6,269 nt of DNA from Robiginitomaculum sp. (lineage in GTDB: Bacteria; Pseudomonadota; Alphaproteobacteria; Caulobacterales; Maricaulaceae): NCBI GenBank assembly GCA_027071965.1, contig JALSYJ010000003.1, positions 1 through 6,269 on the forward strand, in the 5' to 3' direction. The notes beneath the pieces are model-generated. The model was not told the origin of the DNA. It made no database searches and worked only from the letters and a program-made list of their open reading frames with translations. Every line of letters starts with the position of its first letter. Position 1 is the stretch's first letter. Below are positions 1-5,959 of this stretch, piece after piece. A program made the translations under genes and the position numbers.

Positions 1-500
1 ATATTGTCGGGGTATGGAGAGGCGGTGCGCCAATTGGTATTGCTGTGCAAGAGGCGCTGGAGTTTTGTGGTATTGCCTCTGATCATATTGCCATTCGCAC
101 CTCGTCCTATCACGGTATTGGAGAACAAGATGCGCATGTGCGGGTGCATGGCCTGCATTATCTTATTGAAAACGTGAATGCTGATGACAGCCTGCTGATT
201 ATTGATGACGTATTTGACAGTGGACGTTCAATTGCAGCCATTATCCGGGAGATGCAGACTTTGAGCCGCCTTAACATGCCCAAGGATTTGCGGGTTGGAA
301 CTGTCTATTACAAGCCGACCAAGAATATGACTGACCGGGTGCCGGACTTTTATTGTCATGAAACCGATAAATGGCTGGTTTTTCCGCATGAACTTGATGG
401 CCTGTCAGAAGCAGAAGTTCGGGATAATAAAGGATTGCCCGAAGGATTGATGCAAATCCGAAAGGAATATCTAGCTACAAAAGAGCAGCTTGCTAAATAA
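1..500 (+). CDS. Phosphoribosyltransferase, hypoxanthine PRT-like (COG2236 type), 5' partial
   Basis: The reading frame is open from base 3, so the gene begins left of the window; the in-frame GTG at 45 is internal. The first visible residues include VWRGGAPIG, which matches the glycine-rich loop near the start of the type I phosphoribosyltransferase fold. The PRPP-binding signature LLIIDDVFDSGRSI lies at about bases 195-233: two acidic residues followed by the small-residue phosphate loop. The tail, with PDFYCHETDKWLVFP, resembles the COG2236 group often annotated as hypoxanthine phosphoribosyltransferase. Enzymes of this family transfer phosphoribose from PRPP to a purine base in cytosolic salvage. 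The exact base used cannot be read from the sequence. The TAA stop lies inside the 3' end of the convergent CoA-transferase gene (8-base overlap). The family call is secure; the substrate is inferred. Confidence 0.85.
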   Translation, partial: IVGVWRGGAPIGIAVQEALEFCGIASDHIAIRTSSYHGIGEQDAHVRVHGLHYLIENVNADDSLLIIDDVFDSGRSIAAIIREMQTLSRLNMPKDLRVGTVYYKPTKNMTDRVPDFYCHETDKWLVFPHELDGLSEAEVRDNKGLPEGLMQIRKEYLATKEQLAK

Positions 501-1749
501 TTTTACTTTTGCGTAGAGCCGCAATTTCAAATTCGCTTAAATTTAATTTTTCCGCCAGTATGTCCGCCGTGTGCGCGCCTAGTGCCGGAGGGGCTGTGTC
601 CTGAATGACCGGAGTTTTGGAAAAAACAATCGGAGATGCCGGGGTTTTTACGGGCTGGCTTAAATCTGCTCTGGGCTGAGACAATGTCATATTGCGAGCC
701 TTTGCCTGTGCCATGGTGAAAGCTTGTGGTATGGACTGAATTGGTGCTGCCGGCACGCCAATGGCAGACAGCCCCTCTATCCAGCAGTCGGCAGGCCGTG
801 AAGATAGAACCGGCTCCAGACACGCCCGTAATGCTTCACGGTTTTCCAATCGGTCGGCATTAGTGTAAAATCGGCTGTCAGTGCTTAATTCATCACGGCC
901 TGCAAATTCGCAGAATCTTGCAAATTGCCGGTCGTTACCGATGGCAAGCACAAATGAAACATCGCTGGCCTGATATACTCCATAAGGAGTAAGGCTCGGA
1001 TGCGATGAGCCGGTGGCCAGCGGTTCTTTGCCACTTTGCATCCATGAGGTGGCCTGATTTATCAATGCCGCCATCTGGCAATCGAGCAGGGCCAGATCAA
1101 TATGCTGCCCCTGTCCGGTTTTGCTGGCGTGCAACAAAGCAGCCAGAATTGCGCTTGAGGCGTAAAACCCGGTAATAAGATCGCTAATGGCAATGCCGGT
1201 GCGCATAGGTTCTGCATTTTTCTCATTTGCAGCCGGGCCATTGATCGACATCATGCCGCTTAAGGCCTGAATGGCATAGTCATAGCCGGGTTGTTCCTTC
1301 ATCGGGCCGCTTAGGCCAAACCCGGTAATGGAGCAGAAAACCAGTTCCGGATTTAGTTTTGACAAGGAACAATAATCAAGCCCCATGGTTTTTAGGGCTC
1401 CCGCCTTGAAATTTTCCACCACAATATGGGATTTTACGGCTAATTTTTGCACCAGACCCTGTCCATCTTTGGATTTTAGGTCGATGCAAATGGATTTTTT
1501 GCCACGGTTGGTCGCCATGAAATAGGTGGCATCAGAGCGTTGGCCCTTATTGTCCGTGTAAAATGGAGGGCCCCAATTGCGGGTATCATCGCCAGTGCCG
1601 GGGCGCTCAACTTTTATAACTTCCGCGCCCAGATCGGCTAATAACTGGGTTGCCCACGGCCCGGCAAGCACTCTGCTAAGATCAAGTACGACAATTCCGG
1701 CCAGCGGCGCGGCAGCTTTTTCGTTGGATGTTTTGCCTTGATCGCTCAT
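493..1749 (-). CDS. Class III (CaiB/BaiF) CoA-transferase, probable glutarate CoA-transferase (GcdG/SUGCT-like)
   Basis: This 418-residue protein has the length and layout of family III CoA-transferases. The N-terminal part carries GIVVLDLSRVLAGPWATQLL and GAEVIKVERPGTGDDTR (about residues 18-57), the usual CoA-binding start. GYDYAIQALSG follows at 155-165. MRTGIAISDLITGFYASSAI (182-201) holds Asp190, the expected nucleophile that forms the acyl-aspartyl intermediate. The start ATG has AAGG five bases upstream. The gene follows gcdH after 21 bases and is surely co-transcribed. Next to gcdH, the known role is moving CoA from a donor such as succinyl-CoA to glutarate, feeding GcdH (bacterial GcdG, animal SUGCT). 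Family membership is seen in the sequence; glutarate as substrate is inferred from context, since related enzymes act on other dicarboxylates. Its last bases overlap the phosphoribosyltransferase stop. Confidence 0.9.
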   Translation of the reverse strand: MSDQGKTSNEKAAAPLAGIVVLDLSRVLAGPWATQLLADLGAEVIKVERPGTGDDTRNWGPPFYTDNKGQRSDATYFMATNRGKKSICIDLKSKDGQGLVQKLAVKSHIVVENFKAGALKTMGLDYCSLSKLNPELVFCSITGFGLSGPMKEQPGYDYAIQALSGMMSINGPAANEKNAEPMRTGIAISDLITGFYASSAILAALLHASKTGQGQHIDLALLDCQMAALINQATSWMQSGKEPLATGSSHPSLTPYGVYQASDVSFVLAIGNDRQFARFCEFAGRDELSTDSRFYTNADRLENREALRACLEPVLSSRPADCWIEGLSAIGVPAAPIQSIPQAFTMAQAKARNMTLSQPRADLSQPVKTPASPIVFSKTPVIQDTAPPALGAHTADILAEKLNLSEFEIAALRKSKII

Positions 1750-1770
1750 AATTGCCTTGGACTGTTCGGG

Positions 1771-2949
1771 CTAAAAGAACGCTTGTAACCCGGTAATCGC
1801 CCGCCCCAGAATTAGTGCATGAATATCATGGGTGCCTTCATAGGTATTGACGGTCTCCAGATTCATCGAATGACGCATCACATGGTATTCGTCGCTAATA
1901 CCATTGCCGCCGTGAATATCGCGGGCAATACGGGCAATGTCCAGAGCCTTGCCGCAATTGTTGCGCTTTAGCATGGAGATAGCTTCGGGAACGTGTGCGC
2001 CATCATCAATCATCCGGCCCAATTGCAATGCCCCTTGCAGGCCCAGAGCTATTTCTGTTTGCATGTCTGCCAGTTTTTTTTGTACTAATTGGGTCTGGGC
2101 GATTGGTTTGCCAAACACAATGCGATCCATTGCATAGTCTTTGGCTGCCATGAAGCAGAATTCCGCAGCACCCATTGCCCCCCAGGCAATTCCGTAACGG
2201 GCCTTGTTGAGACAGGAAAACGGGCCGCGCAACCCCTTGATGTCGGGGAAAATATGACTATCAGGCACAAAAACATCGTCCATGGCCAATTCGCCGGTGC
2301 ATGAAGCCCGCAAAGACAATTTGCCTTCAATTTTTGGTGCGCTTAAACCCTTGGTCGGGCATTCAATGGCAAATCCGCGTATTACACCGTCAAGCTTGGC
2401 CCATACCACAGCAATGTCGGCCATAGGGGCATTGCTGATCCACATTTTGGAGCCGTTTAGGATATACCCGCCGGCAACTTTGTTGGCCGTAGTGCGCATG
2501 GCCCCGGGATCAGATCCGCCATCAGCTTCGGTCAGGCCGAAACAGCCTACTGCCTCGCCGCTGGCCAGCTTCGGCAGCCATTTGCGCTTAACCTCCTCGC
2601 TGGCAAATTCATGTATCGGGTACATGACAAGGGAGCTTTGCACAGAAAGAGTAGAGCGGTAACCAGAGTCCACTTTTTCCATCTCGCGGGCAATCAGGCC
2701 ATAACAGACATGGTTCAGGTTTGCACAGCCATATTCTTCGGAAAGGGTCGAGCCTAAAAAGCCCATTGCCCCCATTTCTCCTAAAATTTCAGGGTCAAAA
2801 CGCTCCTCGCGATAAGCGGTTAATATTCTGGGCATCAATTTATCCTGGGCAAAGGCCCGGGCGCTTTCTGCAACCATGCGCTCTTCCTCGGTCAATTGGT
2901 TGTGCAGGTCCAGCGGGTCTTGCCAGTTAAAGGTTTTGGTTTCGCTCAT
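1771..2949 (-). CDS. gcdH: Glutaryl-CoA dehydrogenase
   Basis: This FAD-dependent acyl-CoA dehydrogenase converts glutaryl-CoA to crotonyl-CoA and CO2 in lysine, tryptophan and glutarate degradation, passing electrons to ETF. It has 392 residues from the ATG at 2949. Near-diagnostic blocks are EKVDSGYRSTLSVQSSLVM, with Glu91, Arg98 and Ser99 matching human GCDH Glu87, Arg94 and Ser95; CFGLTEADGGSDPGAMRT; NNCGKALDIARIARDIHGGN; and NTYEGTHDIHALILGRAITG, where Glu371 is the catalytic base and Tyr370 its partner. All active-site positions I can place are intact. An in-frame TTG at 2967 would add six residues, but it lies in an upstream repeat. The ATG has AAGTGAG about seven bases upstream, and MSETKTFNWQDPL is a typical family start. 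It heads the gcdH/CoA-transferase operon, with 134 bases to the next gene upstream. Confidence 0.96.
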   Translation of the reverse strand: MSETKTFNWQDPLDLHNQLTEEERMVAESARAFAQDKLMPRILTAYREERFDPEILGEMGAMGFLGSTLSEEYGCANLNHVCYGLIAREMEKVDSGYRSTLSVQSSLVMYPIHEFASEEVKRKWLPKLASGEAVGCFGLTEADGGSDPGAMRTTANKVAGGYILNGSKMWISNAPMADIAVVWAKLDGVIRGFAIECPTKGLSAPKIEGKLSLRASCTGELAMDDVFVPDSHIFPDIKGLRGPFSCLNKARYGIAWGAMGAAEFCFMAAKDYAMDRIVFGKPIAQTQLVQKKLADMQTEIALGLQGALQLGRMIDDGAHVPEAISMLKRNNCGKALDIARIARDIHGGNGISDEYHVMRHSMNLETVNTYEGTHDIHALILGRAITGLQAFF

Positions 2950-2961
2950 TAGTCTACTCAC

Positions 2962-3007
2962 TTGCAAATGGAACAGAACGTTCGCAAATCAGTATCGCGC
3001 TTTGCAA
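2962..3007 (-). promoter_or_regulatory. Three 20-base-spaced TTGCRA repeats upstream of gcdH
   Basis: On the minus strand, ATTTGCAA, ATTTGCGA and GGTTGCAA occur with their GCAA (plus-strand) cores at 2964, 2984 and 3004, exactly 20 bases apart, or about two helical turns. They occupy the only upstream region available to the gcdH operon. Such phasing suits a regulator binding along one DNA face. In pseudomonads gcdHG is controlled by the LysR-type GcdR, but no regulator gene is present here, so the binding protein is unknown. The repeat nearest the gene contains the alternative TTG start, which favours the ATG at 2949. I could not place a convincing -35/-10 pair. Spacing is directly seen; function is inferred. 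Confidence 0.4.
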
Positions 3008-3083
3008 CCAGTTCCTAGGGTCAGGTTGCATTAATTTTATGGAATTTTGTTTTTAAGTAGGACAGATAAAGTTTTAAGGGGTG

Positions 3084-3419
3084 TCAGGAATGATCAATTT
3101 CCACGGCATTATTGACAGCTTCTATTATAGCATTAATTCCTGCATGTGCCTCTGCTTGCGAAGCATAAGCGTTTGAATGCATTATAGCTCCCCCATTTTT
3201 CGCCTTTAGGCTGAAATGCCATTTGCCGACAGTGTTCTTTCTGGGAGTCGTAAAGTTCTTCTTGCATAATATATTTTTCTTAACGGAGCGAATGCCTTTT
3301 TTGGCACTTGCTTTGGCTTTGTATTTTTCTGATTTACCGATTACTTCTCCGGCATCGGAGCTAAGGATAAAGAAATACTGTTTGGTTGCTGTTTGCCTTA
3401 AATCAAACCTGCCGGGCAT
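3084..3419 (-). CDS. DUF1508/YegP-like small tandem-repeat protein
   Basis: This 111-residue protein has two copies of the DUF1508 (YegP) unit. Unit 1 spans residues 3-48 (GRFDLRQTATKQYFFILSS, then GEVIGKSEKY, then SAKKGIRSVKKN). Unit 2 spans about 66-105 (KWHFSLKAKNGGAIMHSNAY, then AHAGINAI). Each unit has the pattern F.L.a..G.vi..S..Y.....a..GI..v, a small beta-beta-beta-alpha fold. Length fits the E. coli YegP class (about 110). The start is chosen at the ATG at 3419 because GGGAGG lies eight bases upstream and MPGRFDL is where family members begin; the longer frame from the TTG at 3488 lacks this. The linker (about 49-65) is unusually lysine-rich compared with the YegP I remember. The molecular function of the family is not established. 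It lies 134 bases upstream of gcdH in the same direction, so read-through is possible. Confidence 0.85.
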   Translation of the reverse strand: MPGRFDLRQTATKQYFFILSSDAGEVIGKSEKYKAKASAKKGIRSVKKNILCKKNFTTPRKNTVGKWHFSLKAKNGGAIMHSNAYASQAEAHAGINAIIEAVNNAVEIDHS

Positions 3420-3427
3420 GTGAATAA

Positions 3428-3433
3428 CCTCCC
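3428..3433 (-). promoter_or_regulatory. Strong ribosome binding site that fixes the YegP-like start
   Basis: The minus strand reads GGGAGG, then eight bases, then the ATG at 3419. It is the strongest Shine-Dalgarno match in the window and settles the start in favour of a 111-residue product over the 134-residue reading frame. Confidence 0.75.
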
Positions 3434-3670
3434 TCGCCCCATTGATGGTTCGGGTTTTTACTGTAAATCTGGTCAGGTTAGCAAGCAAAACACAAGAAAA
3501 AGTGCTCTTTATTGCATTTTGATCAAAGGTTTTGCTTTACTTGTTTTTTACAATCGCTTTAGCAAGGGCAGCAAAATTGCCAAGTAGAGCAATTTAAAGA
3601 ATTACGTTTACCCACTGTCTTGATTGTGGCACAGTTAAACTTGAGACAAATGACTATAATCAGGTGACTG
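3434..3670. other. Divergent intergenic region between the YegP-like and BON/OmpA genes
   Basis: This region must carry promoters for both flanking genes. I see a perfect 10-base palindrome TTTGATCAAA at 3518-3527 and a perfect TATAAT at 3655-3660, 10 bases before the start at 3671. No -35 stands at a sensible distance from TATAAT, and initiation there would leave a leader of only about four bases, so its role is doubtful. The region is otherwise AT-rich with short T-runs. I find no credible small gene or RNA in it. Confidence 0.4.
3460..3488 (-). promoter_or_regulatory. Tentative promoter for the YegP-like gene
   Basis: On the minus strand TTGCTT (3488-3483) and TACAGT (3465-3460) are 17 bases apart. 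Transcription would begin near 3453, giving a leader of about 34 bases that contains the GGGAGG ribosome binding site. Spacing and placement fit a housekeeping promoter, but the hexamers match consensus only moderately (TTG plus 4/6 at -10), so this is a weak call. Confidence 0.25.
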
Positions 3671-4786
3671 ATGTCAGTATTTATGAAGCTTGTTATTGGA
3701 TTGGCGCTGTTCCTTGTTCTGGGGTGGTTCGGTATCCATTCAGGTATAAGTATTGGCTGGCCGGGTGGCTCTGGTCTGGCGACGGTTACGCAGAAACTGC
3801 AAGGCAATGCCAATTCGGCTCTCGTTAAAAATGGCCTGCACAGTCTTGAGGTCAAGATGCATGGGCAAGTGGCCATGTTAAGTGGAAAGGTATCTTCAGA
3901 AGATGCCAGGAATATGGCTGCTACAATTGTCTTAAGGAGTACCGGCTCCGGTGGCTGGTTAAAAGGCGGTGTAACTGGCGTCAATCTGGATGATCTGCAG
4001 ATTGTACCTCCGGTGAACAATCCGTACTGGAATGTGGCGATGGATGATGGCGGACATCTGGTTTTATCCGGCTATATTGATAGTGAACAGGCCCGCGATA
4101 AATTACTTGCTGCAGCCATAAAGGTCTTTGGCGATGATACAGAAGATACCATGAAAGTTGTGCCGGGTACCTTTCAAGGGGTTTTGCCGCAAATGCTTAC
4201 CCTGTTGCCAGCCATGGCCAAACTGCAGAACCCGGTGCTGACGCTTGATAACAACGGGTTTGTCTTGCGTGGACTGGCTGCCAGCAGGCAAGACGCAGAA
4301 CAGCTAAAGGGCAGTCTGGCCGAAACGGGAGGGGCGTTTTCAATGGATATGGTGATTTCATATCCGCCGCCACCACCCAATAAATTTGGTGTAGTTGTCG
4401 AGAACGGCCCCATTGCGGACATTGAACAATGTCGCAAGCTGTTTGGGCAATCCCTATCCAAAAATCAGATTTTGTTTAATCGGGGAAAAGCTGATATTGG
4501 CTCAGACAGTTATGAGTTTTTGAACTTTTTAACTGATCTTGCCAAGCAATGCGGTGATTTCACCCTACTCGTTGAGGGCCATACTGATGCGATAGGTGAG
4601 CCACAATTTAATAATTATCTTTCAAAACAGCGGGCGCAGGCGGTAAGAACATATATGGTGGAGCGAGGAGTAAGAGCTGATCGCATATCCTCTGTCGGTT
4701 TTGGATCTGAAAAACCAATATGCACAGAGCGCAGCCGTTCATGTCATGCGCGTAACCGCAGAATTGAAATTACCGTGGAGCTATAA
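3671..4786 (+). CDS. Inner-membrane-anchored BON-repeat / OmpA C-terminal domain protein, peptidoglycan-binding
   Basis: This 371-residue protein has a single N-terminal membrane helix (about residues 6-23) with Lys6 on its N-terminal side and no clear cleavage site, so it is probably a membrane anchor with a periplasmic body. Three BON-like units follow: about 58-86 (MHGQVAMLSGKVSSEDAR), 120-152 (DDGGHLVLSGYIDSEQAR) and 188-218 (DNNGFVLRGLAASRQDAE). A proline run (232-236) leads to an OmpA C-terminal domain (about 250-371). EGHTDAIGE and LSKQRAQAV supply Asp306 and Arg321, matching Asp271 and Arg286 that hold diaminopimelate in Acinetobacter OmpA; NRRIEI closes the domain. Cys254/Cys294 and Cys351/Cys358 look like disulfide pairs. 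An in-frame TGA at 3665 rules out any longer ORF; AGGTG lies four bases before the ATG. The layout recalls mycobacterial ArfA (OmpATb). There is no beta-barrel, so it is not a porin-type OmpA. Confidence 0.88.
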   Translation: MSVFMKLVIGLALFLVLGWFGIHSGISIGWPGGSGLATVTQKLQGNANSALVKNGLHSLEVKMHGQVAMLSGKVSSEDARNMAATIVLRSTGSGGWLKGGVTGVNLDDLQIVPPVNNPYWNVAMDDGGHLVLSGYIDSEQARDKLLAAAIKVFGDDTEDTMKVVPGTFQGVLPQMLTLLPAMAKLQNPVLTLDNNGFVLRGLAASRQDAEQLKGSLAETGGAFSMDMVISYPPPPPNKFGVVVENGPIADIEQCRKLFGQSLSKNQILFNRGKADIGSDSYEFLNFLTDLAKQCGDFTLLVEGHTDAIGEPQFNNYLSKQRAQAVRTYMVERGVRADRISSVGFGSEKPICTERSRSCHARNRRIEITVEL

Positions 4787-4797
4787 GGATAAATACC

Positions 4798-5292
4798 ATG
4801 GCATGGCTTGTTATACAGATGTGGTTGTGGCTGGCGCTGGCAGCATTGCTGGGGTTGATCGTCGGGATATGGATATGCACCAGAAAGGAAACTCTCCCTG
4901 CCGATGATCTGGATATTGAAGTGGCTCATCTTCGTGCAAGATGCGAGGAAATTGATGCTGAAAAAATCCGCCTTCGGGCCAGAGTTGCAGAACTGGAAGC
5001 CGAATTATCAGATCAAATGGCGGCCCACAGGCAAGCTTCTGCAAGCGTTGAAAATGCTCAAGAAGAAGTTTCCGGGCAAACAGATACGGATGATTTTTCA
5101 AAGATCAAAGGTATCGGGCCGATGATCGAGAGCAAGCTGCGTGCGTTGGGAGTGCGCTCGTTTTTGGAAATCAGCAATTGGACCGACGAGCAGGTTCAGG
5201 GGATTGATGAAAAATTACGTCTTAAGGGACGTATTTTGCGCGATAACTGGCGTGAACAGGCCAGAATTTTAAGCGAAAACGGCGATGATTAA
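4798..5292 (+). CDS. Small membrane protein with coiled coil and C-terminal helix-hairpin-helix domain
   Basis: I do not recognise a named gene. The 164-residue product has one Trp/Leu-rich membrane helix (about 3-26) followed at once by TRK, so the positive-inside rule puts the rest in the cytoplasm. Residues about 38-92 are a charged, heptad-like helix (LRARVAELEAEL), probably a coiled coil and oligomerisation stalk. Residues about 98-158 form a helix-hairpin-helix domain: FSKIKGIGPMIESKLRALGV, then SFLEISNWTDEQVQGIDEKL, then LKGRILRDNWREQA. From memory, this closely resembles the C-terminal extension on some alphaproteobacterial NuoE and ribosomal L21 proteins. The GIG hairpin often contacts the DNA backbone in other families, but DNA binding here is unproven. 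AAGGA (4785-4789) overlaps the previous stop and lies eight bases before the ATG, so it is co-transcribed with the BON/OmpA gene. Confidence 0.82.
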   Translation: MAWLVIQMWLWLALAALLGLIVGIWICTRKETLPADDLDIEVAHLRARCEEIDAEKIRLRARVAELEAELSDQMAAHRQASASVENAQEEVSGQTDTDDFSKIKGIGPMIESKLRALGVRSFLEISNWTDEQVQGIDEKLRLKGRILRDNWREQARILSENGDD

Positions 5293-5293
5293 G

Positions 5294-5959
5294 TCATGAT
5301 AGGTTATCTGGAGCATCGGGCTGCTGGTCAGGATGGGCGTCCATAAAGGCCGGAAGCTGGGCGCAATGCTCATCTATCTGGCAAATAAGCGGAAACGGAC
5401 TTAAATCAAACTCAAATCTTCTGGCTGCATATATTTGCGGGATCAGATAGCACTCGACAAGACCATGAGCCGACCCAAAGCAAAATCCCGGATCCCTGTT
5501 TTTATCGGAAAACAGCATGCTTTCCAGTGCTTCAAATCCCTGCTGTATCCATTTATGAATCCAGGGTAATGGCGGCCCGTCCTCGCCGGTGATGGCTTTT
5601 ACCTCGTTTAGTATGCGCAAATTGTTGATAGGATGAATGTCGCAGCCGATAATCATTGCCATTGCCCGGACTTTGGCTCTGTCCACGGGATTTTTTGGCA
5701 GCAAAGGCGGGTGCGGCCACATTTCCTCGATATATTCTAAAATGGCCGGAGACTGGGTTAATGGCACGCCATCAACCAGCATGGTTGGGGCCAGCCCTTG
5801 CGGGTTTGCATGGAGATATTGCGTAGATTTATGCTCGCTCTTTAGCAGATTAAGCGGCCTGTATGTCCACTCTATACCCTTCAGATTTAAGGCTATTCGC
5901 ACCCGGTGCGAGGTGCCGCTACGGTAGTAATTCCACAATTCAATCACGGAGCTGCTCAT
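5294..5959 (-). CDS. maiA: Maleylacetoacetate isomerase, zeta-class glutathione S-transferase
   Basis: This glutathione-dependent enzyme isomerises maleylacetoacetate to fumarylacetoacetate in tyrosine breakdown. The 221-residue protein has a thioredoxin-fold half with WNYYRSGTSHRVRIALNLKG, NPQGLAPTMLVDG (cis-Pro58) and TQSPAILEYIEE (Gln69 and Ser70 should hold the glutathione glutamyl end). The helical half carries the zeta hallmark CDIHPINNLRIL and ends with ARRFEFDLSPFPLI and HPDQQPDAP. Ser14 matches Ser14 of human GSTZ1, but the family motif SSCSW is S-G-T-S-H, and the helix N-cap box (S/TxxD) reads G-L-V-E. The ATG at 5959 is preferred over an in-frame TTG at 5971; neither has a good Shine-Dalgarno. 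It is divergent from hpd in the same pathway, and its stop is one base from the convergent helix-hairpin-helix gene. Confidence 0.92.
   Translation of the reverse strand: MSSSVIELWNYYRSGTSHRVRIALNLKGIEWTYRPLNLLKSEHKSTQYLHANPQGLAPTMLVDGVPLTQSPAILEYIEEMWPHPPLLPKNPVDRAKVRAMAMIIGCDIHPINNLRILNEVKAITGEDGPPLPWIHKWIQQGFEALESMLFSDKNRDPGFCFGSAHGLVECYLIPQIYAARRFEFDLSPFPLICQIDEHCAQLPAFMDAHPDQQPDAPDNLS

Noticed and set aside
45..47. GTG at 45 as the true start of the phosphoribosyltransferase
   Set aside because: The frame is open to base 3 and encodes the conserved VWRGGAPIG block before it, so the gene is cut by the window edge.
527..823. 98-codon minus-strand frame inside the CoA-transferase
   Set aside because: Same strand but another frame within a gene with full family similarity; no recognisable domain.
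2282..2662. 126-codon plus-strand frame
   Set aside because: Antisense to gcdH, whose frame has clear catalytic motifs throughout this stretch.
2950..2967. TTG start at 2967 giving a 398-residue GcdH
   Set aside because: The extra six residues do not match the family start, the TTG belongs to the phased upstream repeat, and the ATG at 2949 has a better-placed AAGTGAG.
3223..3423. Hydrophobic 66-codon plus-strand frame (possible small membrane protein)
   Set aside because: It is wholly antisense to the YegP-like gene, which has tandem family repeats and a strong ribosome binding site; the hydrophobicity comes from reading Lys/Glu codons in reverse.
3420..3488. N-terminal extension of the YegP-like protein from the TTG at 3488
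   Set aside because: The DUF1508 unit begins at the ATG at 3419, which has a strong GGGAGG ribosome binding site; the extension would cover the gene's own leader.
3655..3660. TATAAT as the -10 of the BON/OmpA gene
   Set aside because: No -35 lies 16-18 bases upstream, and initiation there would start about four bases before the ATG and exclude AGGTG; kept only as an observation.
3559..4020. 153-codon minus-strand frame
   Set aside because: Most of it is antisense to the BON/OmpA gene; the protein is Pro/Cys/Thr-rich with no recognisable domain and typical of a shadow frame.
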